DNA of 31,058 bases, taken from assembly GCA_002407845.1 (NCBI GenBank), contig DHPK01000004.1, forward strand, positions 4,042-35,099, given 5' to 3'. The position numbers were made by a program, and so were the translations under genes. This document shows positions 7,956 to 15,184 of this stretch, piece after piece. Source of the stretch: Leptolinea sp. UBA5366. Lineage in GTDB: Bacteria > Chloroflexota > Anaerolineae > Anaerolineales > Anaerolineaceae. Within the stretch, counting starts at the first letter, position 1, and every line of letters begins with the position of its first letter. Under the pieces are notes generated by a model. That model was not told where the DNA came from. It did not search any database and was given only the letters and a program-made list of their open reading frames with translations.

Positions 7956-7984
7956 ATGATAGCACTTTCCGGCAGGGTTGTAAA
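7956..7984 (-). promoter_or_regulatory. Promoter of the aro operon
   Basis: On the minus strand TTTACA (7984-7979) is followed by 17 bases and TATCAT (7961-7956), with TG in the extended -10 position (TGCTATCAT). This predicts a start near 7949 and a 21-base leader before the leader peptide ATG. It is a good housekeeping sigma factor promoter by sequence. Confidence 0.82.
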
Positions 7985-8002
7985 GAAAGGTTCTGAAAGG
8001 AT

Positions 8003-8024
8003 GTGACATTTTGTTAAGGTGACA
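8003..8024 (-). repeat. Direct repeat TGTCAC-N10-TGTCAC upstream of the aro promoter
   Basis: Minus-strand copies of TGTCAC occur at 8024-8019 and 8008-8003, 16 bases apart, ending about 19 bases before the -35 hexamer. The position would suit an activator or regulator site. No known factor is recognised. Confidence 0.4.
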
Positions 8025-8105
8025 ATCTCCGCGCATTTGCTGCGGCAGTCAGCTGCAAACCTCCGATTCGAACTGGATGGGGATCTCCCGCTTATCAGTC
8101 ATGCT

Positions 8106-8127
8106 TATAATTAGAGTAGGAAGCTGG
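8106..8127 (+). promoter_or_regulatory. -10 element and start region of the CYTH gene
   Basis: A perfect TATAAT lies at 8106-8111, with TG three to four bases before it, and no convincing -35. The predicted start is near 8118, and a strong GGAGG follows, seven bases before the ATG at 8138. This promoter is divergent from that of the aro operon. Confidence 0.6.
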
Positions 8128-8137
8128 AGGAATTAAA

Positions 8138-8713
8138 ATGAGCCAATCAGAACAGAACCGAAAAAACAGTGAAATTGAATCGAAATTTCCAGTACCTGAC
8201 CTGTCTACGACGCTGGAGCGGCTGAAGTCTCTCAACGCTGAACTGGTTCAGGATGAAATGCACGAGCGAAATGTGCTGTTTGACACGACGGATCAGCGAT
8301 TGCTGGGGCGGGCTGAGCGGCTGCGCCTGCGGCAGACCGGAGGGACGATTATCCTGACCTATAAACGGACTGAGAAACGCGAGAACAATATTGCATACCG
8401 CGAAGAAATCGAGACGAACGTTTCAGATTTCGATAATGCCCGGCTGATTTTTGAGCGTTTAGGGTATCAGCCTTTTTTTGAGTATGAGAAATTCAGGTCG
8501 ACCTATCAGCTGGAAGGTTCTCAGATCATGCTGGATCGAACGCCGATCGGCTCATTTATTGAGATCGAAGGCGCTGATGAAGCTGCAATAAATGCAGTCG
8601 CGCAGCTGCTGGGGCTGGATGAAAATCAGAAGACAGATAAAAGCTACACTCAGCTTTTTGAGGAATGGCGAAACGCAACCGGTTACGCAGGTCGCGATAT
8701 GGTGTTTAAATAA
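8138..8713 (+). CDS. CYTH domain protein (class IV adenylate cyclase / triphosphatase-like)
   Basis: The 191-residue protein has the signature EIESKF (ExExK) near residue 12, then RLRLRQTGG around residue 62, TYKR, YREEIET, FEKFRSTY-type basic and acidic strands, and IEIEGA near residue 147. These alternating charged residues line the triphosphate tunnel fold of CYTH proteins, which bind Mg and triphosphate compounds. Family members include CyaB-type adenylate cyclases, thiamine triphosphatases and inorganic triphosphatases, and sequence alone does not choose among them. The full domain is present and there is no extra CHAD domain. It is monocistronic, ends three bases before the stop of the convergent MATE gene, and has GGAGG at ideal spacing. 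Confidence 0.85.
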   Translation: MSQSEQNRKNSEIESKFPVPDLSTTLERLKSLNAELVQDEMHERNVLFDTTDQRLLGRAERLRLRQTGGTIILTYKRTEKRENNIAYREEIETNVSDFDNARLIFERLGYQPFFEYEKFRSTYQLEGSQIMLDRTPIGSFIEIEGADEAAINAVAQLLGLDENQKTDKSYTQLFEEWRNATGYAGRDMVFK

Positions 8714-8716
8714 GGC

Positions 8717-10081
8717 TCAGCTTGAGGTTGTCAGCGTGTGCATCCACTTTTTTGATCGGATTCGCCGGCTGACAACGATCACTTTGACCAGTTCGTCAAG
8801 GACATAGCCGAAATAGACGATGGTGATCGGAAAATGGAAAACCCGTGCCAGGATCAGGCTGACTGGAATGCCGACCAGCCAGATCGTGGTCAGGTCGACC
8901 ACCATGCAATAGCGGATGTCCCCGCCCGAGCGCAGAGTGCCGATCATCATGGCATAGGCGATTGTCCGGATCGGCAGCGAAGCACACAGAATTGTTAACA
9001 GTCCGCGCGCGTATTCATGCGCTTCGGGCGACAGCGTGTACAGCCCCAGAATCGGATCTCTAAACAGGAAAACAATCAGCCCGGTGAGCGCACCGAGCGA
9101 ACCAGAGAGCATCACAGTCCTGCGCGCGTAGTTGTAGGGGATCTGCCGCTCCCCGCGACCGAGGTGATTGCCGATCAGAATCCCGCAGGAATCGCCCAGC
9201 GAAAAAAACAGCGTGAACATTAGCGTGTCAATCGGAGAGACTGCAGAGACAGCAGCGATGGAAGTGGTAGAAATCGTGGCATAAATTGCAGAATAAACGT
9301 TGGTACCCAATCCCCACAGCCCTTCATTGACAATGACCGGCAAGATGCTCCGGGCGGCTTTGAGCGTCAGTGTCCGGTCAAAGTCAAACAATTCGTGTAG
9401 CGGAGCCGAGACCGGCGTTTCATGCCGATATGTGAAAAACAGCAGCAGGAACAGTTCAATCAGCTTTGCCAGCAGGGTTGCCAGTGCCGCTCCGCGAATC
9501 CCGAGCGCTGGGAATCCCAAATTTCCGTAAATAAACAGATAATTTAACCCCAGCTTGATCACGAGCGAGCTGGCGATGGCGACCATTGGCAGCCGGGTGT
9601 TGCCGGAAGCGCGGTGCGCGTTGGCGTAAATCATCGTTATCGGATGGATCAGAAAGATCAGAGAAAAGGTCGACAGATAGGCAGCGCCGGCTTCAATCAC
9701 TGCGGGGTCATTGGAGTAAAGGGAAAGGATTCGATCCGGGGCAAAGATGGTCAATGCTGTGAAAATGAGCCCCAATCCGCCGCCTGCGATCAGTTCGATT
9801 CCCATAACGCGGTGAAAATTCTTTGTGTCGCTGACACCCCAAAATTGGGCTTTTAGAATGAGCGCGCCTGAAACGATTCCGAAGATGATGATATTAAACA
9901 GCTTTAGATAGAATTGGCTCGTGATATTAACCGCTCCCAGCGCCACGTCTCCCAGCGTGCCGACCATGAGATTGTCGACCAGCGTGACGGAGGCATTGAT
10001 CAGGTTTTGCAGGATCAGCGGAACCACCAGCGTCATCATGCTGGCGTAATACGCGCGATCAATTCTTTTTATCAGCTGCAT
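8717..10081 (-). CDS. MATE family multidrug/metabolite efflux transporter
   Basis: The 454-residue membrane protein has about twelve hydrophobic segments in two homologous halves. The first starts LVVPLILQNLINASVTLVDNLMVGTLGDVALGAVNI, with the family pattern of a membrane helix, then VDNLMVG. The second has a parallel start at about residue 240. HRASGNTRLP and LRSGGD are the family's helix-end motifs after helices 4 and 10. Such transporters exchange drugs or metabolites for Na+ or H+. The ATG is preceded immediately by an in-frame stop, so it is the longest ATG start, but there is no Shine-Dalgarno. The gene follows a strong terminator and probably starts its own transcript close to the ATG. 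Substrate is unknown. Its stop faces that of the CYTH gene only three bases away, with no terminator visible. Confidence 0.92.
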   Translation of the reverse strand: MQLIKRIDRAYYASMMTLVVPLILQNLINASVTLVDNLMVGTLGDVALGAVNITSQFYLKLFNIIIFGIVSGALILKAQFWGVSDTKNFHRVMGIELIAGGGLGLIFTALTIFAPDRILSLYSNDPAVIEAGAAYLSTFSLIFLIHPITMIYANAHRASGNTRLPMVAIASSLVIKLGLNYLFIYGNLGFPALGIRGAALATLLAKLIELFLLLFFTYRHETPVSAPLHELFDFDRTLTLKAARSILPVIVNEGLWGLGTNVYSAIYATISTTSIAAVSAVSPIDTLMFTLFFSLGDSCGILIGNHLGRGERQIPYNYARRTVMLSGSLGALTGLIVFLFRDPILGLYTLSPEAHEYARGLLTILCASLPIRTIAYAMMIGTLRSGGDIRYCMVVDLTTIWLVGIPVSLILARVFHFPITIVYFGYVLDELVKVIVVSRRIRSKKWMHTLTTSS

Positions 10082-10110
10082 TCAGAATCACATTCTTTAT
10101 TTACACGAAT

Positions 10111-10155
10111 AAAAAACTGAGCTGCCTTTTCAGGGGTCTGCCCGGCAAGCTCAGT
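10111..10155 (-). terminator. Intrinsic terminator after the secreted protein gene
   Basis: Minus-strand AACTGAGCTTGCC (10155-10143) pairs with GGCAGCTCAGTT (10126-10115) with a single bulged base, followed by a T-run (10116-10111). It ends the transcript of the gene at 10182-11576 and separates it from the MATE gene. Confidence 0.85.
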
Positions 10156-10181
10156 TCTTGAATAAACAAACAGATTACGAA

Positions 10182-11576
10182 TTACTTAAATTTCGTACCT
10201 TGCTCGGTGACGGTGACCGGTGTCGGTTCCACAGGGATGCTTTCTTGGGAGGTGACGTCCGGACTGCTGCCGAAAACGATGGCTTCGCCGGTATCTGCCG
10301 GTTCTTCTACCACGCTGCCGTCCAGTATTTCTTCATCCTCTGGTAGAGTGGTTGACTGATCCATCAGCTTCAAGAGCTCAGCTGCGCCGATAACTTCCGG
10401 CGCTCCGCCCATCGTCGCGATGGAAAGTGTGCGTGCGGCTTTATCCACACCAAGGCTGAAGAGCGTTTCTCCCATCATTGTCGCGGAAAGACTGTTCGCG
10501 GCTTTATCAATGCTCAGATTGATGAGATCCATGTAATCCGTGCCATAAAGCACACCCAGTTTGACCGCATTGGTCGCTTCATCGAAAACCAGTTTATAGG
10601 TGGCTGGAGCGTCACCCTGCATTTCTGCCGTGATTTCCTTTGCCATATCGTCGAATGACAGGATAATACTCATGCCCATCACGTCGGCATTGATTGCTTT
10701 GGCTTCCTTATCGAAAGAAATCGTTGCCATTGCCATCCCCGCTGATCCAAACGAAAGTTCGGATGTTTCCGGATTCAGCATCAGTTCATAGGAAGTCGGA
10801 CTGGGATTTTCTTCGGTGCCAATGTTATTTACAGCTGTGATTGTGTACGCTTCCTTGTTAAAAAGGATGTCAAAATCGACCTCATTATCCGAATCGATGA
10901 GTTTAAACCCATCTTCGTTATAAATGAGATCAAGCGTGCTGCCGGTATTGTCCGTCATCCGGACAATGTTATCAATTCTTTCAAAGCTGAGTTCATTGGT
11001 CTTATCTTTTTCAGGGTCGTAGACTGACATCAGCAGTTTGCCTGGCTGGTCGGCAGCGGGTGCAAATGAGATGTCCGCGACGAGTTTGCCGGAGGTGTCG
11101 TTCACCGTGATCGCGTTGCCGGTAATCATGCCGCTTGCCGTTCCGGTCAGGTCAAAGGTGCTTTCAGAAGTGAAAATGAGCGACCCTTTTTGGAAAGCGT
11201 TATAGGGTGCGTTTTCCTGTTTTTGCTGCTGTAAAAAAGCTTCGGCAGCGACTTGCTCAAGATAATCGCTCTGATTGAAGTTTTCGATCAGCTTGTCAGT
11301 GTTGCTGAGCATCGTTTCCTGGAGATTCTCAAATTCCGGTTTATCCCAAAACGTGAAGAGTTTCGGTGTGTCCAGAACCATGCTGATTCCTTTGTAAACT
11401 CCGGCTGCATCGAACTCCTGGATCAGCATGTCAAGCGTTTGGAAAATGGAATCTACTCTCATCTCCTCCTGTTCTGAGAGCATTGTCTCATTCTGGAAAG
11501 CAGTGACTGTCGTCGGGCAGATGATGCCGGCGGCAATGATAATAGTCAAAAGTAAACTTGTGAAGAATTTTTTCAT
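10182..11576 (-). CDS. Secreted beta-rich protein of unknown function
   Basis: I do not recognise the family. The 464-residue protein begins with a typical signal peptide (MKKFFTSLLLTIIIAAG, cleavage likely after VTA near residue 26) and has no lipobox at that site. Residues about 30-125 are helical and acidic. Residues about 130-400 contain recurring short strands of the form S-F/I-D-K-E-A-K, for example ISFDKEAKAINADVMG, LSFDDMAKEITAEMQG, LVFDEATNAVKLG, LSIDKAANSLSATMMG and LGVDKAARTLSIATMG, roughly 25-30 residues apart, which suggests a beta-sheet repeat. The C-terminus is Pro/Glu/Thr-rich and ends in Lys. AAGGAGG precedes the ATG. It is monocistronic, with its own -10 and terminator. It could be a surface or extracellular scaffold protein. 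Confidence 0.7.
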   Translation of the reverse strand: MKKFFTSLLLTIIIAAGIICPTTVTAFQNETMLSEQEEMRVDSIFQTLDMLIQEFDAAGVYKGISMVLDTPKLFTFWDKPEFENLQETMLSNTDKLIENFNQSDYLEQVAAEAFLQQQKQENAPYNAFQKGSLIFTSESTFDLTGTASGMITGNAITVNDTSGKLVADISFAPAADQPGKLLMSVYDPEKDKTNELSFERIDNIVRMTDNTGSTLDLIYNEDGFKLIDSDNEVDFDILFNKEAYTITAVNNIGTEENPSPTSYELMLNPETSELSFGSAGMAMATISFDKEAKAINADVMGMSIILSFDDMAKEITAEMQGDAPATYKLVFDEATNAVKLGVLYGTDYMDLINLSIDKAANSLSATMMGETLFSLGVDKAARTLSIATMGGAPEVIGAAELLKLMDQSTTLPEDEEILDGSVVEEPADTGEAIVFGSSPDVTSQESIPVEPTPVTVTEQGTKFK

Positions 11577-11597
11577 AAAAACCTCCTTGTTTTCTTT

Positions 11598-11603
11598 ATT
11601 ATA
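11598..11603 (-). promoter_or_regulatory. -10 element for the secreted protein gene
   Basis: TATAAT on the minus strand (11603-11598) lies 21 bases before the ATG, with AAGGAGG between them. The -35 region is weak (no TTGACA-like hexamer at 16-18 bases). Confidence 0.6.
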
Positions 11604-11651
11604 GTGTAAACAAGGATGAATTCAGTAAAAGATTGTAAAAAAAAAGTTTGT

Positions 11652-12578
11652 TCAGCGTTTTTTGAGTTTTTTGACTTTTAGACCAGCGATATATGCCTCG
11701 GCTTCCTGCCATTTTCCGAATTGTTTTTCAAGTTTTCTGAATTTAGCGTTGTGCGCCCGGCTGCGTCCGTTTTTCATTTGCACCCCGAGCTTTTTATGGA
11801 GCAGTTCATGATAAAGAATGTAGCTGATGACAAAACGCGGGGTTTTCGTCTCATCAAGCGCTCGATTAATCATGACTGAATCTTGCTTGAAATGATAGGT
11901 CCCCATCCGGACTTTGTTGGGGCGAGCCGACCAGTGCAATGCTGGTTTTTCCAGCTTTCCTGCGAAGTAATTCCGGTTGACCTCGTCGAAAATTTCTTCC
12001 AGATTAAACCATTTTCCCTCGGGCTGATTCAAACCTGTTTGCGGCACGGTTGCCTGCTCGAAATAGGATCGAACCGCCTCCAGTTTCGGATCGAAGTATT
12101 GTGCCCGCATTAATCGGCTCAATTCGGCTTTGTTGGGCTTGAAAAGCAGCGCAACAAATTGATCCAGCGCCTGATCAGACATGCCGATCAGCGCTTCGTG
12201 AACTTTCAGGTTGATCTGCTTTTTCGATGCACTGTAACTGAAAATCGTGTTATGCGGAAAGACCTTGATTTCAATTATGCGCTGCTGGTTTTTAAGGGCG
12301 GATAATCGCTGATGCAGCCTGCTGATAAATTTGATATGAAGAGCCAGGTTTCTTTCATTAGCGAGAAATGTAAGCCAAAAGCAGTATTTTCTTTGAATAG
12401 GAGTGATCCGCTGGTTATGCGATTGAAGACGTTCCTGCCAGATTCTTTTTTCTTCTGCAATCAGCGCGCCTAACTCAGCATGAGACTGCTCGCCGGCTGC
12501 AGCGTTACTGAAGCGTGCCTGCAGCGATTCGATCCGCCGGCTGACAGATAGATTCTGAAATGTGCTTTCAGATTTCAT
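11652..12578 (-). CDS. SprT-like zinc metalloprotease domain protein
   Basis: The zinc-binding HELLH motif occurs in SYILYHELLHKKLG, followed about 20 residues later by RAHNAKFRKLEKQF, which supplies a third His in the SprT/DUF45-type layout. Before it is FDEVNRNYFAGKLEKPALHWSARPN, the classic start of a SprT-like domain. Residues 1 to about 190 are a charged helical region with no family I recognise. The last residues are Lys-rich (LKVKKLKKR), perhaps for nucleic acid binding. SprT relatives include Wss1/SPRTN proteases of DNA-protein crosslinks and predicted peptidases. I prefer the ATG at 12576-12578, which overlaps the WD40 gene stop by eleven bases and has GAG upstream. The ATG at 12596 has no ribosome site. 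It is the last gene of the Ycf46 operon. Confidence 0.78.
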   Translation of the reverse strand: MKSESTFQNLSVSRRIESLQARFSNAAAGEQSHAELGALIAEEKRIWQERLQSHNQRITPIQRKYCFWLTFLANERNLALHIKFISRLHQRLSALKNQQRIIEIKVFPHNTIFSYSASKKQINLKVHEALIGMSDQALDQFVALLFKPNKAELSRLMRAQYFDPKLEAVRSYFEQATVPQTGLNQPEGKWFNLEEIFDEVNRNYFAGKLEKPALHWSARPNKVRMGTYHFKQDSVMINRALDETKTPRFVISYILYHELLHKKLGVQMKNGRSRAHNAKFRKLEKQFGKWQEAEAYIAGLKVKKLKKR

Positions 12579-14802
12579 CAAAAATCTCGATGTCATAACG
12601 GCAGCGCCAGTCGAAGACTGTATTCGCCAGCCGGATCAGTTTTCGAACCGGGTTGGACGGGTATTGATCCTGAAGTTTTTTCAGACTGGGCGGCGTCGGG
12701 CAGCTGTCCGCGCGGATGACCCGCGTTGCCAGGCTGAACAGCGAGAGATCCCAGCCGCTGACTGTCCCGTTGAAGTCTGTCAGATACAGCCGCTCGCGCT
12801 GATGATCGACTCGGATCGCGGGCACCATGCCAAACGCGGAGCTGCCGCGCAGTTCCGCAAGACATCTGCCAGTATTGAGGCTTAAGATTACCGCTTCTCC
12901 GTTCTGGCTGCCGAAGGCGCAAGTGCTGGCAGCGTCAATTTCACAGGCAGTGATGATTCTGCCGGTCAGACCCTGCGGTATCGCGCCGGCGGTCTGTCGC
13001 TGGCTCAACAGATTCCAAACTGCAATCTGCTGCCCGCTGGTCACGCAGCTCAGCTGCTGATCCTGCCAGTCGGGCGTCAGCGCCTGAATCTGTGGAAAAT
13101 CAGAAATCCTGGCGATGGTCTGCTTGCGTTGCAAATCGAACAGTGTCAGATCGTTTCGATCATCAATGATCAGAATTACGTCTTTATCAGCGGCGGGAAT
13201 TGCCCGGAGGATCATCCCGCAATTCAGTTTCAGGTCATAAATCGGCGTTCCTTCCGGATAACCGTAAGCCGATAAGCTGCCTGATTGGTCAAGGATATAA
13301 ATTCGGCGATCATCGCGGCTCAGGAAGAGACTCACGATCGGCGATTTCCCAGTCTGAATCCGGCTGATAAACTGCCCGCTGGACAGTCGGAAAATCCGCA
13401 CAGAATTATCTGACCAGGCGGTTGCCAGCGTGCCGCTGCCGTCTGAAAAAGTGAGGGATTTCGGAGCAATCCCGTCAAGCTCAAGGCTCAATGGCGGCTG
13501 ATGCGTGCGTTGCAGGTCCCAGACCTGAATGCCGGTATTGAGAAATCCGGCTGCCAGATAATGACCGTCGGCAGAAATTTCAAGCGTAAAAGGTTTTTCC
13601 ATCGGGCTATAGAACTCACTGGCAAAAGGAACCGGCAGCAGCGGCGGAAAATCTTCACACGCCGCAGCGAGCTGCTCATAAAAAGTGCGTTCTTCTGCGG
13701 CTGCCAGCTGAAACCCAGCTTGCTGCAGCTTGCTGAAAGCATCCGGAATTAATGCTAAAGGGGCGCCGGGCAGCATCTGCCACAGACGCTGCCAATCCTG
13801 TTGGCTGATGATCCGGCTGATCCAGCTTTCCCATTCCGCAAAGCTGTTCGGCGTGAAAGTTGAATCGGCTTGGATGTGGTCGCTTATTGCTTCCAGCCAG
13901 TCGATATGACCGCTTTTTAATCCTGCCTGAATCAAGCGCTGACGCAGCGGTTCGGTGGCTGTCTGATAAGCGTTTTTCAAGATGCGGTAATCCAAGTCAG
14001 CTGCTTCGTACTTTTCCCATTGACCGCTCAGAAAATAGAAAATCGTCCTTTCCTCCGCAGCTGGCGGTTCCAACCTGTTTTTCAGACTGGTGTCGTGTAA
14101 AAGCACGTCGTCAAAATGCAGATACAGGCGCGGGATCAGACTTTGTTTGCTTCCGGCGCTGGCAGTTAGCCTGCCGGTCAGCAGCCTTCTTTCAGCGGTG
14201 CTGAAATCGCCATAATGTTTGATGATCCGTTCGGCGTTAGCCGCATTCGTTTCGGAATCCAAAAGCATGGCGGCACTCAGCCCCCAGTTCGGGAGCAGGC
14301 TGGCTGAAAGGATGCGCATCTCATGCTGAACCGCGGGCGCGGCATGCAGGAAAAAATCGGTCAGGTGATCGAGGGTTGGATCGATGTCCAATAAACGGGC
14401 GCGATTTTTCAGGAAGAAAAAGCAGGCGCTCTGCCATTCGGGGTTGGGATGCGTGAGCGCTTCCGCGCGGATAAAGTCAAGGGAAGCGGCATGGCGCTCT
14501 TGCAGCGCCAGCCGAAAAAGCGCGTCGCGTCCGGCAGCGCTGCCAGCCTGAACAGCGTCCGTCAGCGTTTTCAACGCCTGTTTTTGCTGGGTAGCCCCGG
14601 CGGCATTCAAGATGATCTGAGCCAAAAGCTCAAGTGCATCTGCATCTTCCGGATCATTTTCGAGTTCGTCCGCCAATGCTACAAGCGCGCCGCGGGTTGC
14701 CAGTCCATACAGATCGCTTTCGCTGAAATTTGATGGCAGGACCGGTGAAGTGAAAAGCGCCAGCCATTGCAGATGTTTCACTGAAAGCGTTTCTTTAGCC
14801 AT
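12568..14802 (-). CDS. Helical-repeat plus WD40-like beta-propeller protein
   Basis: The 744-residue protein has two parts. Residues 1 to about 420 are helical and rich in Leu and Ala (for example ALVALADELENDPEDADALELLAQIILNAA split into paired helices), similar to HEAT/TPR-like scaffolds. Residues about 430-730 show at least six WD40-like repeats with GH-type turns and strands such as SADGHYLAAGFLNTGIQVWDL, GTLATAWSDNSVRIFRL, SRDDRRIYILDQSGSL, SCVTSGQQIAVWNL, CAFGSQNGEAVILSL and LYLTDFNGTVSGWDL. The frame is open upstream to 15039, but the ATG at 14802 overlaps the preceding DUF1257 gene by eight bases (ATGGCTAA) and starts MAKETLSVKHL, so I use it. Such architecture usually means a protein interaction platform. 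No enzyme motif is seen. Confidence 0.8.
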   Translation of the reverse strand: MAKETLSVKHLQWLALFTSPVLPSNFSESDLYGLATRGALVALADELENDPEDADALELLAQIILNAAGATQQKQALKTLTDAVQAGSAAGRDALFRLALQERHAASLDFIRAEALTHPNPEWQSACFFFLKNRARLLDIDPTLDHLTDFFLHAAPAVQHEMRILSASLLPNWGLSAAMLLDSETNAANAERIIKHYGDFSTAERRLLTGRLTASAGSKQSLIPRLYLHFDDVLLHDTSLKNRLEPPAAEERTIFYFLSGQWEKYEAADLDYRILKNAYQTATEPLRQRLIQAGLKSGHIDWLEAISDHIQADSTFTPNSFAEWESWISRIISQQDWQRLWQMLPGAPLALIPDAFSKLQQAGFQLAAAEERTFYEQLAAACEDFPPLLPVPFASEFYSPMEKPFTLEISADGHYLAAGFLNTGIQVWDLQRTHQPPLSLELDGIAPKSLTFSDGSGTLATAWSDNSVRIFRLSSGQFISRIQTGKSPIVSLFLSRDDRRIYILDQSGSLSAYGYPEGTPIYDLKLNCGMILRAIPAADKDVILIIDDRNDLTLFDLQRKQTIARISDFPQIQALTPDWQDQQLSCVTSGQQIAVWNLLSQRQTAGAIPQGLTGRIITACEIDAASTCAFGSQNGEAVILSLNTGRCLAELRGSSAFGMVPAIRVDHQRERLYLTDFNGTVSGWDLSLFSLATRVIRADSCPTPPSLKKLQDQYPSNPVRKLIRLANTVFDWRCRYDIEIFDEI

Positions 14803-15172
14803 TGCGCCGAAATACCAGATGGATTCTGTTATCCTGGCTGGTTTCTTCCTGAACGACAGAAAATCCCTGTGCACTGACAGATTTTTTGACGGCAACATAG
14901 GCGTATTGCTGCAGCAGCCGGTCTTGAAATTGTTTGCGGTCAAGCTGAATTTTGAACCAGTCTGCGACGATTTGATAGCCGTTTTTCCCGGATCGAAAGC
15001 CAATCGGGTCAGACCATGGGACTGCGATTTGAAAGTCAACTTTGGTTTTGCGGTTTGCTCCGCTGATGATCAGGTTTTCGCCTTCGGTCACTTCATAGCC
15101 GAGTGCCTCAAGCGCTTCAATCAGGATTGTTTTATCCGTCAGTCGGGTTTTCAATATAGAAATATGAGACAT
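14795..15172 (-). CDS. DUF1257 / Ycf35-like protein
   Basis: The 125-residue protein begins MSHISILKTRLTDKTILIEALEALGY and has DPIGFRSGKNGYQIVADWF and LLQQYAYVAVKK, the pattern of the DUF1257 (Ycf35) family that is known in cyanobacteria, red-algal plastids and some other bacteria. The biochemical role is unknown. It follows the Ycf46-type ATPase by twelve bases, with AGGA upstream, and overlaps the WD40 gene by eight bases, so the three are translated as one unit. The association of Ycf35 with Ycf46 recurs in other genomes, as I know the families, and supports a shared function. A DUF2997 companion, often found with this pair, is not seen here. Confidence 0.85.
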   Translation of the reverse strand: MSHISILKTRLTDKTILIEALEALGYEVTEGENLIISGANRKTKVDFQIAVPWSDPIGFRSGKNGYQIVADWFKIQLDRKQFQDRLLQQYAYVAVKKSVSAQGFSVVQEETSQDNRIHLVFRRNG

Positions 15173-15184
15173 GCTGATCCTGCG

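Noticed and set aside
14803..15039. 79-residue N-terminal extension of the WD40 protein
   Set aside because: It lies entirely over the Ycf35-like gene in another frame. The ATG at 14802 gives a standard overlap.
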